Assembly: GCA_964370375.1 (NCBI GenBank)
Contig: CAYJIX010000022.1
Coordinates: 1 to 32,687, forward strand
DNA length: 32,687 nucleotides
Reading direction: 5' to 3'
From: CAYJIX01 sp964370375
GTDB lineage: Bacteria; Desulfobacterota; Desulfovibrionia; Desulfovibrionales; Desulfovibrionaceae
Shown here: positions 23,400 to 31,494 of the stretch, piece after piece
Layout of the letters: the number at the start of each line of letters is the position of its first letter
Position numbering within the stretch: position 1 is the first letter of the stretch
Program-made: the position numbers and the translations under genes
The notes under the pieces: generated by a model
Told to the model about the DNA's origin: nothing
Databases searched by the model: none
Seen by the model: the letters and a program-made list of their open reading frames with translations, nothing else

Positions 23400-24674
23400 T
23401 CAATGCTTGAACGAACGCTGTCCGGTAAATACCATGGCCACTTGCGGCGTGGCTTCGTTTGTTGCACCAATCACTTGCACATCGTTCATGGAACCGCCGG
23501 GCTGCGCAATGGCGCGCACGCCTTGGGCCATGCAGGTGTCTACACCGTCTCTGAAGGGGAAAAAACCGTCAGAAACAACCACACTGCCCAAAAGGCCGCC
23601 TTTGGCTGCTGCTGTTTCATCCTCAATGGCGTCAAGCTGTGCCTTGGCATCGGCATCGTTGTGGGCCTTTTGTTTGAGCTCGTATAACGTGAGGCCGTGC
23701 CGTGTAAAGGCTAAAGTATCGGCAAATTTGGTATAGGCTTTAAAAATGGCCAATTCCACACACCCAACGCGGTCTTGCTCGCCCGTGCCAATGGCCAAGG
23801 TTGCGCCATCACGGGCAAAAATAATGGAATTGGAGCTGACCCCGGCTTCAATGGCCCAAGCAAAAACAAGGTCGTCGGCTTCTTTTTCTGTTGGTTTACG
23901 CGATGTTACCGTTGTGCCGTCCTTGTCGGTGGCTTGAGCAGGTAAAAAATCCGCGGCTGTGCGGATACGGTTCACAAAGGATTGTTGCAGCACAAGGCCA
24001 CCGTCAGCCAAACTTTTAATATCAAGAAACGGTGTGCCCACAAGGTTTGACAGCTCAGCCAAGGCGGCAAGCTCTAGCACACGCAAGTTTTTGCGGCGAG
24101 CCAAAATCTCAAGCACGCCCGGCTCAAAAGAAGGCGCGGCCACCACTTCAAAATAATTGGCGGCTAAAAATTCTGCCGCAGCAATATCAAGGGGGCGGTT
24201 CACCACAACAGCGCCGCCAAAGGCCGCAATACGGTCACACCAAAAGGCCTTTTGCAAGGCAGTGCCAATGCCGTCGCGCGACCAAGCTGCACCGCAAGGG
24301 TTGTTGTGCTTTAAAATAACAGCTGCAGGACGTTCTGCAAGATATTGCAAGATGTTAACGCCGTTGTCCACGTCGGTAAGGTTGGTTTTTCCCGGGTGCT
24401 TGCCTGCTTGCAGCATCTGCGCTTCGGTCATGGCAGAAACAATGCCTCCGGGCTTGCGCCATTCTTTGCCCTCTATACAAAGATTGCCTGAGGTAAGCTG
24501 GTAAAGGGCGGCAGGTTGATCGGGGTTTTCACCGTAGCGAAGACCTTTTTCTTCCCCATCAAGGAACCAAGAACGCTTTGTATACGCTAGCTTTGTGTCA
24601 CCAAGGGTTATCTCTAAGGTATCGGGAAAGGCGTCTTGACGTACGGTTTTATAGATATCTTTCAATGATGACAT
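23400..24674 (-). CDS. purH: AICAR transformylase, stand-alone
   Basis: Catalyses formyl transfer from 10-formyl-THF to AICAR, giving FAICAR in purine synthesis. The catalytic pair is Lys122-His123 in ILKHNNPCGAA; RYGENPDQPAALY, VSDGFFPFRDGVD and IAQPGGSMND are further family signatures. At 424 aa it lacks the IMP cyclohydrolase domain that forms the first 200 residues of bifunctional PurH, so the last step must be done by another gene elsewhere, as is known in desulfovibrios. Start ATG 24672-24674 with AAAGGAG upstream. Divergent from the small gene at 24891. The symbol refers to the transformylase activity only. Confidence 0.93.
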   Translation of the reverse strand: MSSLKDIYKTVRQDAFPDTLEITLGDTKLAYTKRSWFLDGEEKGLRYGENPDQPAALYQLTSGNLCIEGKEWRKPGGIVSAMTEAQMLQAGKHPGKTNLTDVDNGVNILQYLAERPAAVILKHNNPCGAAWSRDGIGTALQKAFWCDRIAAFGGAVVVNRPLDIAAAEFLAANYFEVVAAPSFEPGVLEILARRKNLRVLELAALAELSNLVGTPFLDIKSLADGGLVLQQSFVNRIRTAADFLPAQATDKDGTTVTSRKPTEKEADDLVFAWAIEAGVSSNSIIFARDGATLAIGTGEQDRVGCVELAIFKAYTKFADTLAFTRHGLTLYELKQKAHNDADAKAQLDAIEDETAAAKGGLLGSVVVSDGFFPFRDGVDTCMAQGVRAIAQPGGSMNDVQVIGATNEATPQVAMVFTGQRSFKH

Positions 24675-24890
24675 GCGTAGCTCCTTTTGCTATAGTTTAC
24701 CAACAATGTTGTTCAAGGTTGCTCAATGATTTATGTTTGCACTTCATAGCACAGACTTTCATGAGGGGCAAATGGATTGTGCCGGCATTGCCTGCTTACG
24801 TTGAGCAAGAACGTGCGAGCCGGCAGTTCATAGCTTTTGGCTGTACGCGCTTTGGAAAAACGTTTGCAATAAAAGGAAACAAGGAACGGT

Positions 24891-25256
24891 ATGGAAAAAA
24901 TACTCAGTAAATTGGCAAAGCAATTGGACGCCCTTGACGAGGCGTCTTTGATGAATCTGTGGACAAAATACGCAAAAATCGTCAACAATTTTGAACCTTC
25001 AAAAAGATGGGAAGAAGCCGTCCTTATTTTCTCACTCATCCAAGCCAAACAGTGGAAAAACCAATTGTTCAACCACCATTGGTCACGGCAAATCAAACCA
25101 AACAGACCGATACGCGAAAACATGCCTGCCTTTGCCAAACTTGAACGGGAAAAGCCAGCCGCACCTGCTCCAAAAGCCGATATTTTGTCCTTTCGTCCGC
25201 GTGCGGCAAAAAAAGATGGCGCTGAAACAACAACGGACAAGGGGCCTACAGAATAG
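24891..25256 (+). CDS. Small conserved hypothetical protein
   Basis: A 121-aa protein without a known domain. Residues 1-65 look helical and compact (LDALDEASLMNLWTKYAKIV, then EPSKRWEEAVLIFSLIQAKQ, WKNQLFNHHW). The tail from about residue 70 is rich in Pro, Ala and Lys and probably flexible, with LSFRPR near residue 100. From memory, similar proteins are common in Desulfovibrio genomes and uncharacterised. The start ATG at 24891 follows AAGGAA by four bases. It is transcribed away from purH; the 216-bp region between them holds both promoters but none that I can place with confidence. Confidence 0.72.
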   Translation: MEKILSKLAKQLDALDEASLMNLWTKYAKIVNNFEPSKRWEEAVLIFSLIQAKQWKNQLFNHHWSRQIKPNRPIRENMPAFAKLEREKPAAPAPKADILSFRPRAAKKDGAETTTDKGPTE

Positions 25257-25278
25257 GTGAGAAATGGTGCGGGACTCT

Positions 25279-26031
25279 TTATATAGCGTTGCCACAAATA
25301 CTTGCCATGATCATGTCTGCGGTACAACACAGCTTTTCTTGTAGCGTGATAAGGCGTTTCTCGGTAAGGCGAATATCAGGGCCCACAATAAAAAGTGACC
25401 CTAAAAATTCATCATAGATCCCAAAAAGAGGCACAGCTATACCTGCGGCATCTTTTAAAAACTCACCTCGAGAATACGCCACGCCTTTCATTCGAATCTC
25501 GCGAAGTTCAGATTCAATAGCCGCTTTGTCAACAATAGTTGTATCCGTATACTGCACAAGCTCTGTCGAGTCTAAATAACTCTTCACCCATTCAGGGGAT
25601 TGGTAGGCCAGCAAAACTTTACGAAATGCACCATTGCTCAGTGAAATATTTGCATGCAAATTTGTAATAATTTTCAAAGGCTCCGGCCCCATCACCGTAT
25701 GGATAATGTGCGCACGGACTCCTTCAAGAACGGCTAAGCCTATATCCTCTCCTGTTTGCTGCGAAAATTCTTGCATATACACAGAGGCCACAGCAACAAG
25801 GGAGGGAGGGTAGGAAACCTTCAAACTCAGCGAAAGCAGTTTCCGACCAAGCGAATAGGTTTTACACTGCCTGTCTTGCTCAACAAAACCATGCTTTGCC
25901 AAAGCTTGGAGGATGCGTAGGGTTGTATTGTTTGGTAAATCAACAGCTCTGCTGATCGTAGCAAGCGTTGTACCCTCTGTACCTGCTACTGCCTCCAAAA
26001 TTTGAACCGCTCTATCTAAAACACGAATCAT
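25279..26031 (-). CDS. IclR-family transcriptional regulator
   Basis: A 250-aa regulator. Residues 1-60 form the winged helix-turn-helix (VLDRAVQILEAVA, TLATISRAVDLPNNTTLRILQALAKHGFVE), and the remainder is the IclR effector domain (GIAVPLFGIYDEFLGSLFIVGP near the end). IclR proteins bind as dimers or tetramers and sense small organic acids or aromatics. I chose ATG 26029-26031, with AGGTG upstream, because it opens directly with the helix-turn-helix; a 33-residue upstream extension has no family resemblance. It lies beyond the terminator of the TAXI/hydrolase operon on the same strand and is its likely regulator, inferred from position and from the operator-like site at 32610. Confidence 0.9.
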   Translation of the reverse strand: MIRVLDRAVQILEAVAGTEGTTLATISRAVDLPNNTTLRILQALAKHGFVEQDRQCKTYSLGRKLLSLSLKVSYPPSLVAVASVYMQEFSQQTGEDIGLAVLEGVRAHIIHTVMGPEPLKIITNLHANISLSNGAFRKVLLAYQSPEWVKSYLDSTELVQYTDTTIVDKAAIESELREIRMKGVAYSRGEFLKDAAGIAVPLFGIYDEFLGSLFIVGPDIRLTEKRLITLQEKLCCTADMIMASICGNAI

Positions 26032-26116
26032 AAAGGCACCTACTGTACCATGTGGCACACTACACCATAAAAGACAATAAAAAGCATCATAACCTAAACA
26101 TGGCCTAAAGCATGGC

Positions 26117-26156
26117 GTATAATAAACCAAAATTCACTTTTGCATTCCCTAAGGGA
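26117..26156 (-). promoter_or_regulatory. Candidate iclR promoter and palindrome
   Basis: On the minus strand a weak -35 TGCAAA (26139-26144), a 16-bp spacer and -10 TTATAC (26117-26122). The palindrome TCCCTAAGGGA (26146-26156) abuts the -35 and could be an autoregulatory site. Its sequence differs from the half-sites upstream of the operon. Confidence 0.3.
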
Positions 26157-26281
26157 TAGCCAATATGCCTTTTTCAAAGCCGACTAAACAGGTATGATGC
26201 ACATGCTCACGCATAGCATAAGATTGCTTATTTTTTGAGTATGTATAGTAAAATACAAATTCTTGTCAATCAAATTGCACC

Positions 26282-26305
26282 ATAAAGCTATTGGCTTTAT
26301 TTTTT
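26282..26305 (+). terminator. Rho-independent terminator on the plus strand
   Basis: ATAAAGC-TATTG-GCTTTAT has 7-bp perfect arms followed by TTTTTT, a good terminator for plus-strand transcription. No plus-strand gene lies upstream within the iclR-operon spacer (26032-26384). That spacer otherwise holds the iclR promoter and the bidirectional terminator. Confidence 0.55.
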
Positions 26306-26332
26306 GCCATGCCGTCATGAAAATAACAACGC

Positions 26333-26373
26333 AAAAAAGCCTGCACAGGGTGGCGCATGTGCAGGCTTTTTTT
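26333..26373. terminator. Strong bidirectional terminator of the operon
   Basis: AAAAAAGCCTGCACA and TGTGCAGGCTTTTTT are fully complementary around a 10-nt loop. Six A on one side and seven T on the other make it work in both directions. It starts 12 bases after the last gene (cyclase) of the minus-strand operon. Confidence 0.9.
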
Positions 26374-26384
26374 ATGTTTTTTTA

Positions 26385-27107
26385 CTATTCAATCCATGCA
26401 ACGGCTCGAATCGGACTGCCCGTGCCATTGCGAATGCGCAAAGGGAAGCCCATAAATCTAAAGCGTCCTTTACCCACAAGTTTGTCTAGATTAACAAGCC
26501 CTTCCATATGTGTGAATCCATAATCACGGCAGACATGGTGGACCTCAAAATTGCTACGCCCTAAACGCCCGGGGCTTACAGCTTCTACACCAAACATGGT
26601 GATTTTCTTTTCTGCAAACCATAACGCGCTCTGCTTGGTCAGCCCTGAAAATGCCGAAAGATATTCCGGTTTACCAATGTATCTGTCATGAAAGCCTGTG
26701 TATAAAAGCACGGTATCTTTAGCTTGAATACGCACGCCGGAGGCTAGCTCTGCTGCTTCAAGGTCTTCGGGATTAATGTCTGATCCATCAGGGATATGCG
26801 ACAAATCAAGGCACACAGCTTCAGTAAAAAAAGATTCCAGTGGCATTTTATCCACAAAAACATCACTGTTCACGTCAAAATGTGCCGGCGCGTCCACGTG
26901 GGTGCCTGCATGATCTCCCATATGCAAGACCAGCGTGGCGCACGAAAAAGCATAGCCATCAGCAACGCGCACATCATCATGGGTAGCAAAAGGATAGACT
27001 TCAATGCTGGGATGCGTTGGCGGACGTTGCGCTTTATGGTGCAATTCGCGGCTCAAATCAATAAGTTTAGCATTGTACACATCTGTGTAGGCATATTGTG
27101 TTGCCAT
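26385..27107 (-). CDS. Cyclase-family metal-dependent hydrolase
   Basis: A 240-aa member of the cyclase/kynurenine formamidase family (PF04199 type), which hydrolyses N-formyl, amide or cyclic amide bonds; isatin hydrolase is one example. The metal-binding signature H-x-G-T-H-x-D-x-P-x-H is complete in HAGTHVDAPAH (His66, His70, Asp72, His76). Other features: DLSRELHH near the start, LLYTGFHDRY and MFGVEAVSPG. Start ATG 27105-27107 with AGGAG eight bases upstream. It is the last gene of a five-gene operon with a TAXI transporter and two other hydrolases; the substrate is unknown. Confidence 0.88.
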   Translation of the reverse strand: MATQYAYTDVYNAKLIDLSRELHHKAQRPPTHPSIEVYPFATHDDVRVADGYAFSCATLVLHMGDHAGTHVDAPAHFDVNSDVFVDKMPLESFFTEAVCLDLSHIPDGSDINPEDLEAAELASGVRIQAKDTVLLYTGFHDRYIGKPEYLSAFSGLTKQSALWFAEKKITMFGVEAVSPGRLGRSNFEVHHVCRDYGFTHMEGLVNLDKLVGKGRFRFMGFPLRIRNGTGSPIRAVAWIE

Positions 27108-27200
27108 GTTTCATTCTCCTACATAAGCAATAAATAGTAAAAAAGTGTATTTTTAACGTGCCGCACAAGGCCTTCATGCACCTTATGCCTGCTCTTTTTC

Positions 27201-28001
27201 CTAAGCGCCAGCAAGGTCAAAAACAAGCTCGGTCATAACCTCAATACTGCGCGCAAGGATAGCATCGCCCTTTTCTTGCGTTGCTAGTCCGGCATCACCG
27301 ATGACACCTGTTGCAGTGATGTCTTCCATAAAATTCATGGGCATAAGAACATTGGAGCCCGGACTTGTTGGGTCATACATAATATGGCGCGATACGGGCT
27401 GACCTGCTTCTTTAAGTTTTTCCATGCGGTTTGCATCAGCTTTGCACAATTGTTCATGGCGTATCTTCATGCCAAGTGCCATACCTAAAGAGGTTTCCAT
27501 CTCTCCTGCATGCATCCTTGGTGAATGCATTTGCAAACGCTTCACCACAGGACCGACCATGGCAAACCATTGTGCCAGCAGCACTCGAATGTGTGATTCT
27601 GCATACAATTCATCAAGGCATGTCATCAAAGCAGAACTGTTCCCACCATGGCCGTTTACAATGATAATATTTTTAAACCCATGGGAGGAAAAGCTACGGC
27701 AAATATCCTTGATATAGTCCATAAAGGTGCGATGCGAAATGCTGACAGTGCCGGGAAAACCTTTATGATACCATGAGATGCCATAATTCACATTTGGTGC
27801 AACCACAGCATAGCGTCCTTTTTGAAGAAGAGCTGCAGCAGTGCGCTTGCAAATCTCCTCGGCTGTGGCTGCATCAAACTCAATATTCAAATGATGCGCG
27901 TGCTGTTCAATGGCACCAACAGGAATAAGTATGGCGTCAGCAGCATTTACAGCCTCTTTCACCTCAGGCCACGACATACGCCCTAACATACATTCTTTCA
28001 T
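27201..28001 (-). CDS. Creatininase-family amidohydrolase
   Basis: A 266-aa member of the creatininase family (PF02633 type). The binuclear metal site is present: Glu32 and His34 in GAIEQHAHH, Asp43, His117 in VNGHGGNSS, and Glu166/Glu168 in HAGEMETS. The family includes creatinine amidohydrolase, FAPy deformylase and the mycofactocin peptidase MftE, so substrates range over lactams, formamides and peptides. Start ATG 27999-28001 with GAGGAT seven bases upstream. It sits between the M24 peptidase and cyclase genes of the same operon. Creatinine is a possible but unproven substrate. Confidence 0.86.
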   Translation of the reverse strand: MKECMLGRMSWPEVKEAVNAADAILIPVGAIEQHAHHLNIEFDAATAEEICKRTAAALLQKGRYAVVAPNVNYGISWYHKGFPGTVSISHRTFMDYIKDICRSFSSHGFKNIIIVNGHGGNSSALMTCLDELYAESHIRVLLAQWFAMVGPVVKRLQMHSPRMHAGEMETSLGMALGMKIRHEQLCKADANRMEKLKEAGQPVSRHIMYDPTSPGSNVLMPMNFMEDITATGVIGDAGLATQEKGDAILARSIEVMTELVFDLAGA

Positions 28002-28065
28002 ACAATATCCTCAACTACAGCTACAATGTGCAAAAACAATTGATGCTGTGGTAGTCTTGTTCTTT

Positions 28066-29316
28066 TTAACAAATAACCAGCTCACGCTCATGTGGATAGA
28101 GCTTTTCACAGCCTGTACGCGTAATGAGCATGGTATATTCAATCTGAAAACCACCAAGCCCAAGCTCGCCATAGGGCACCTCAACACTCACCACGGTGTT
28201 TTCCTCAAGGGGAAGCTCTGCCGGAATGAAGCGGTTGTCTGATGGCGCAGGCGGAACAAACATGGGGAGATCTCGAGCCTGAAGCCCAACCCCATGCCCA
28301 CAAAAAAAGCTGTATTTCCCAAATTGTGGCACACCGGAGGCTTCCACTTTTTTGACAGCTTCGCGCAAAATATCAGAAGGTAAAGCCCCTGGCTTTAGCA
28401 ACTCCCAAATGCGCTCCATGCCTGCATTTAATGCAGCATAAACCCGTGCTTGCTCTGTTGATGGCTTGCCAATGCAGGCACAGCCGCCGGCATCAGCATG
28501 ATAATGGTGGAAAATACTTCCCCCATCATAGCGATAAATATCACCGCGGCAAAGGTGTTTTGTGGAACGCGGGTCAAAATGCCCACCAGACATCATGGCC
28601 ATGGAAGACATGGTGCCCCCTGCCGTATTCCAGTATTCAAAATGCCCACCTTCTGCCGCAACGCTACTCATATATATCTGGGTTAGCTCGGTTTCAGAAA
28701 CGCCGTCTGCAAGGCGTTGCAAGACCGCTTGCACGGATTTTTCGTTCTTAATGCCTGCTTGACGCAAGCGTTCTTGCTCTTGAGGACTTTTAACCATGCG
28801 CAACATTTGAAACAGTGCGTCTGTGTTTTCAACCGTTACACCTGAAAAAGCCTTTTGAAGTTCAAGCAAAATCGCCGACGGACAATGACTGAACTCCATG
28901 CCAAGCGTGCCCTGCTTAAAACCGTATGATTTGAGCGCGGCAAAAAGAGCCTCTTGCGCATTGGCTTTATGCTTTTGCTCGTTTTGTAGCATGGCGCGAA
29001 ACCCTTTTTCCACTTCAGTCATAGGGTAGTCGCTTTCAATGTTTGTCCAGATACGTCCGTAGGTATATATGTCACGAATAGCAGGAGGATAGGCACACGC
29101 AATGCCTGCATCGTTCGCTGGAATGATGAGAATAGGTTCACCAAGTTCACGCTTTGGAATGACAGCAAAGGTTGTGGCTTGGTGCAAACGAAAGCAAAAA
29201 GACCGATGACACTGATGATCTGTAAAATACACCACGTTTTCAGGACTGCTGGCAACAAGCACATTGAGCCCAAACTCCTCCATTTTAGCATATACTCTAT
29301 CCATTGCCGCTAACAT
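28066..29316 (-). CDS. M24-family metallopeptidase (Xaa-Pro peptidase-like)
   Basis: A 416-aa pita-bread-fold hydrolase with an N-terminal creatinase-like domain (residues 1-165) and a C-terminal M24 domain. All five usual metal ligands are in place: Asp264, Asp275, His341 (CGHGVG), Glu379 and Glu393. Creatinase itself lacks these aspartates, so the protein should be an active metallopeptidase or amidase, not a creatinase, despite the neighbouring creatininase-family gene. Start ATG 29314-29316 with AGGAG five bases upstream. It probably cleaves a peptide or amide bond in the compound imported by the adjacent TRAP system. Confidence 0.88.
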   Translation of the reverse strand: MLAAMDRVYAKMEEFGLNVLVASSPENVVYFTDHQCHRSFCFRLHQATTFAVIPKRELGEPILIIPANDAGIACAYPPAIRDIYTYGRIWTNIESDYPMTEVEKGFRAMLQNEQKHKANAQEALFAALKSYGFKQGTLGMEFSHCPSAILLELQKAFSGVTVENTDALFQMLRMVKSPQEQERLRQAGIKNEKSVQAVLQRLADGVSETELTQIYMSSVAAEGGHFEYWNTAGGTMSSMAMMSGGHFDPRSTKHLCRGDIYRYDGGSIFHHYHADAGGCACIGKPSTEQARVYAALNAGMERIWELLKPGALPSDILREAVKKVEASGVPQFGKYSFFCGHGVGLQARDLPMFVPPAPSDNRFIPAELPLEENTVVSVEVPYGELGLGGFQIEYTMLITRTGCEKLYPHERELVIC

Positions 29317-29400
29317 ATACTCTCCTGCGCACCGTATGGTGGTAAAATTTTTAAAGAAAAACTCAAGAATGCAAACATAAAACCAGCCGCTCGCGTAAAG

Positions 29401-31347
29401 CTATGCACCAACAGCCTGCTGCTTGTTTGGCATCTTCCAGTGAAAACCAACAAATCCCACAAGCAACGCACAACCAACAACAGACAAAAGGTCACTGGGA
29501 TACAAAATGCACAGTGTGGCACCTAAACAAAGCAAACGCCCTATCCAGCCAACTTTCCGTATAAAAAAGCCTTCCATCAATATGGTTAAACCAAAGCCAC
29601 TGAGCAGCAGCAGGAAGTTGCTCAACAAAGCCTGAACAGGCTCTGTTTCAAGGGCTAGGGTTTCAGGCCTTAACAAAAAGAATACCGGCAATAAAAAACC
29701 CTGAATCCCAAGGTGCATCGAATACATTGCCGTGCCAAGATAAGTCCCGTTAGAAATACCCACTGCAACCAACGAGGCCATGGCAACAGGTGGCGTGATG
29801 GCAGCGACTACTGCAAAATAAAACACAAACATATGCACAGACAACACAGGAAAGCCAAACTTGATGAGCACAGGAGCAGAAAGCAATACAGTGAGCAAAT
29901 AGGCCCCGGGCGTAGGCATGCCCATGCCAAAAAAGAGGGTCAATATGGCCGCAAGTGGCACTAAAATCAAAACATTGCCGTCTGCAATTTCCAACATGGC
30001 ATGGCTCAAACGCTGGCCAAAGCCTGTGGTAGAAAAAATATCAACAACAATGCCCAAGGCAGCCAAAACAATGGCTATTTTGGCTCCTTCCTTGCCACCG
30101 GTCACAAAACCTGTATACAAATTGCGCCCAAAGGTGTGCAAAGCAGCCTTAAGAGCGTGTCGCTGGGTTATCACAGTGTGAACAAAGGCAATGCCAATCA
30201 TTAAAAAATTGGACATGATGGCGGCTTTATTGGGGCTGTCGCCTGCAAAAATGCGCCATGTAAGAAAAACAATGGGCGCCAATAAATGCCCATGCTCCAA
30301 CATGATTTCCTTAATACTTGCCCAAAAAGGAACGGCATCTTCCTTGTCTTCATGAACAACCATACCAAGCTTAGCTGTGTGTACAGCCACTGAAAAAGAA
30401 AGATGGATAAAATAAATCAATGCCGGAATGATCGCGGCTAAGCATATATTGGCATAAGGAATCCCAACGAGCGATGCCATAATAAACGCGCCAACGCCCA
30501 TAACCGGCGGTAAAATCTGTCCACCTGTGGAAGCCACGGCCTCAACGCCACCGGCATAATCTGCGCTATATCCACGATTTTTCATCATAGGAATGGTAAA
30601 AGAACCTGTTACCGCAACGTTTGCCGCTGCCGATCCCGTCATCATACCAATAAATGCGCTGGAATAAATAGCTGTTTGCGCAGCTCCTGAGGCAAAACGC
30701 TTGCACACAAGACTGCTCAGCTTTTCAATAAGACTAAAACCACCAAGGCACTGCAAAAGAGCACCAAACACAATGAACTGAAAAATCATGGTTGCAGACA
30801 GACTCGTCAATGAGCCAAGCGTGCCCATAAAGTAGGTACTGGTATACCCTATAAGACGTGTTGGATCGATGCCGGAATGGCGAAACAAACCGCCCAAATG
30901 CTGCCCCCAAAGGCCGTATGACAGTGCAATAATCACAACCATAGGGATGATAGTTCCCCAATTTCTCCAAGTAAGAAGAAGCGTTAGTGCAACCAAAGCA
31001 ACGCCAAAAAAGCTGTCTTGTGCCGAGGGCACGCCCACTCGCTCAACCATGTCCGCATAACCGGTCAAAAAATATACTGTGGTGACAACGGTAGCCATAA
31101 AAACAAGCAGCCAGCCCCAACAAACAATATGCTTTTGCGCATATGCTTTTGAAAATAATGAAAAAGAAAGCACTGCTAAAGCAAAACCAAGGTGAAAAAC
31201 CTTCAGTTCGTCAATGGAAAACGGTAATTGCACGCCTGAAAAGTACAGCTGACAAAGAACCCAAAACAATACAATGCCATTGGTGATGAGTGTCAGCAAT
31301 GTAGGTTTTTCTTTAATCTCGTGCTCGGTGTGGTTTTGAGTTGTCAT
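29401..31347 (-). CDS. Fused TRAP transporter permease (4TM/12TM)
   Basis: A 648-aa membrane protein joining the small (DctQ-like) and large (DctM-like) permeases, the form that works with TAXI binding proteins. Hydrophobic segments fill nearly the whole chain; the large-permease part has GMMTGSAAANVAVTGSFTIP, STGGQILPPVMGVGAFIMA, FFGMGMPTPGAY and AAITPPVAMASLVAVGIS. After about residue 560 come further hydrophobic segments forming a C-terminal extension. Start ATG 31345-31347 with AAGGGG upstream. It follows the TAXI gene after a 147-bp spacer with a long hairpin and leads into the three hydrolase genes. Confidence 0.92.
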   Translation of the reverse strand: MTTQNHTEHEIKEKPTLLTLITNGIVLFWVLCQLYFSGVQLPFSIDELKVFHLGFALAVLSFSLFSKAYAQKHIVCWGWLLVFMATVVTTVYFLTGYADMVERVGVPSAQDSFFGVALVALTLLLTWRNWGTIIPMVVIIALSYGLWGQHLGGLFRHSGIDPTRLIGYTSTYFMGTLGSLTSLSATMIFQFIVFGALLQCLGGFSLIEKLSSLVCKRFASGAAQTAIYSSAFIGMMTGSAAANVAVTGSFTIPMMKNRGYSADYAGGVEAVASTGGQILPPVMGVGAFIMASLVGIPYANICLAAIIPALIYFIHLSFSVAVHTAKLGMVVHEDKEDAVPFWASIKEIMLEHGHLLAPIVFLTWRIFAGDSPNKAAIMSNFLMIGIAFVHTVITQRHALKAALHTFGRNLYTGFVTGGKEGAKIAIVLAALGIVVDIFSTTGFGQRLSHAMLEIADGNVLILVPLAAILTLFFGMGMPTPGAYLLTVLLSAPVLIKFGFPVLSVHMFVFYFAVVAAITPPVAMASLVAVGISNGTYLGTAMYSMHLGIQGFLLPVFFLLRPETLALETEPVQALLSNFLLLLSGFGLTILMEGFFIRKVGWIGRLLCLGATLCILYPSDLLSVVGCALLVGFVGFHWKMPNKQQAVGA

Positions 31348-31384
31348 CTCACACCCCTTATGGAGTTATGGTGGATTGGTAGGA

Positions 31385-31454
31385 AAATATACTGCCATGG
31401 CTCTGCCACTTAATGCGTTCAAAAACTCCAGACAGCAACCTTGGCAGTATATTT
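31385..31454 (-). promoter_or_regulatory. Long inverted repeat between TAXI gene and permease
   Basis: AAATATACTGCCATGG (31385-31400) and its partner at 31439-31454 pair at 15 of 16 positions, the outer 13 perfectly, around a 38-nt loop. It lies 41 bases after the binding-protein stop and 38 before the permease start. It probably limits read-through or protects the 3' end of the binding-protein message; no T-run follows, so it is not a classic terminator. Confidence 0.6.
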
Positions 31455-31494
31455 ATGCGTTTGCATAAGCGTACAAACGTTACGTTAAAACCGT

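Noticed and set aside
24689..24716. A purH promoter (TTGAAC-N16-TATAGC, minus strand)
   Set aside because: Its predicted start would fall inside the ribosome site of purH, so it is unlikely to be used.
24731..25330. A long minus-strand frame opposite the small conserved gene
   Set aside because: It is antisense to a gene with a good ribosome site and has no family features.
27201..29316. A creatinine degradation pathway
   Set aside because: The M24 protein keeps all metal ligands that creatinase has lost, and no sarcosine-handling gene is nearby.
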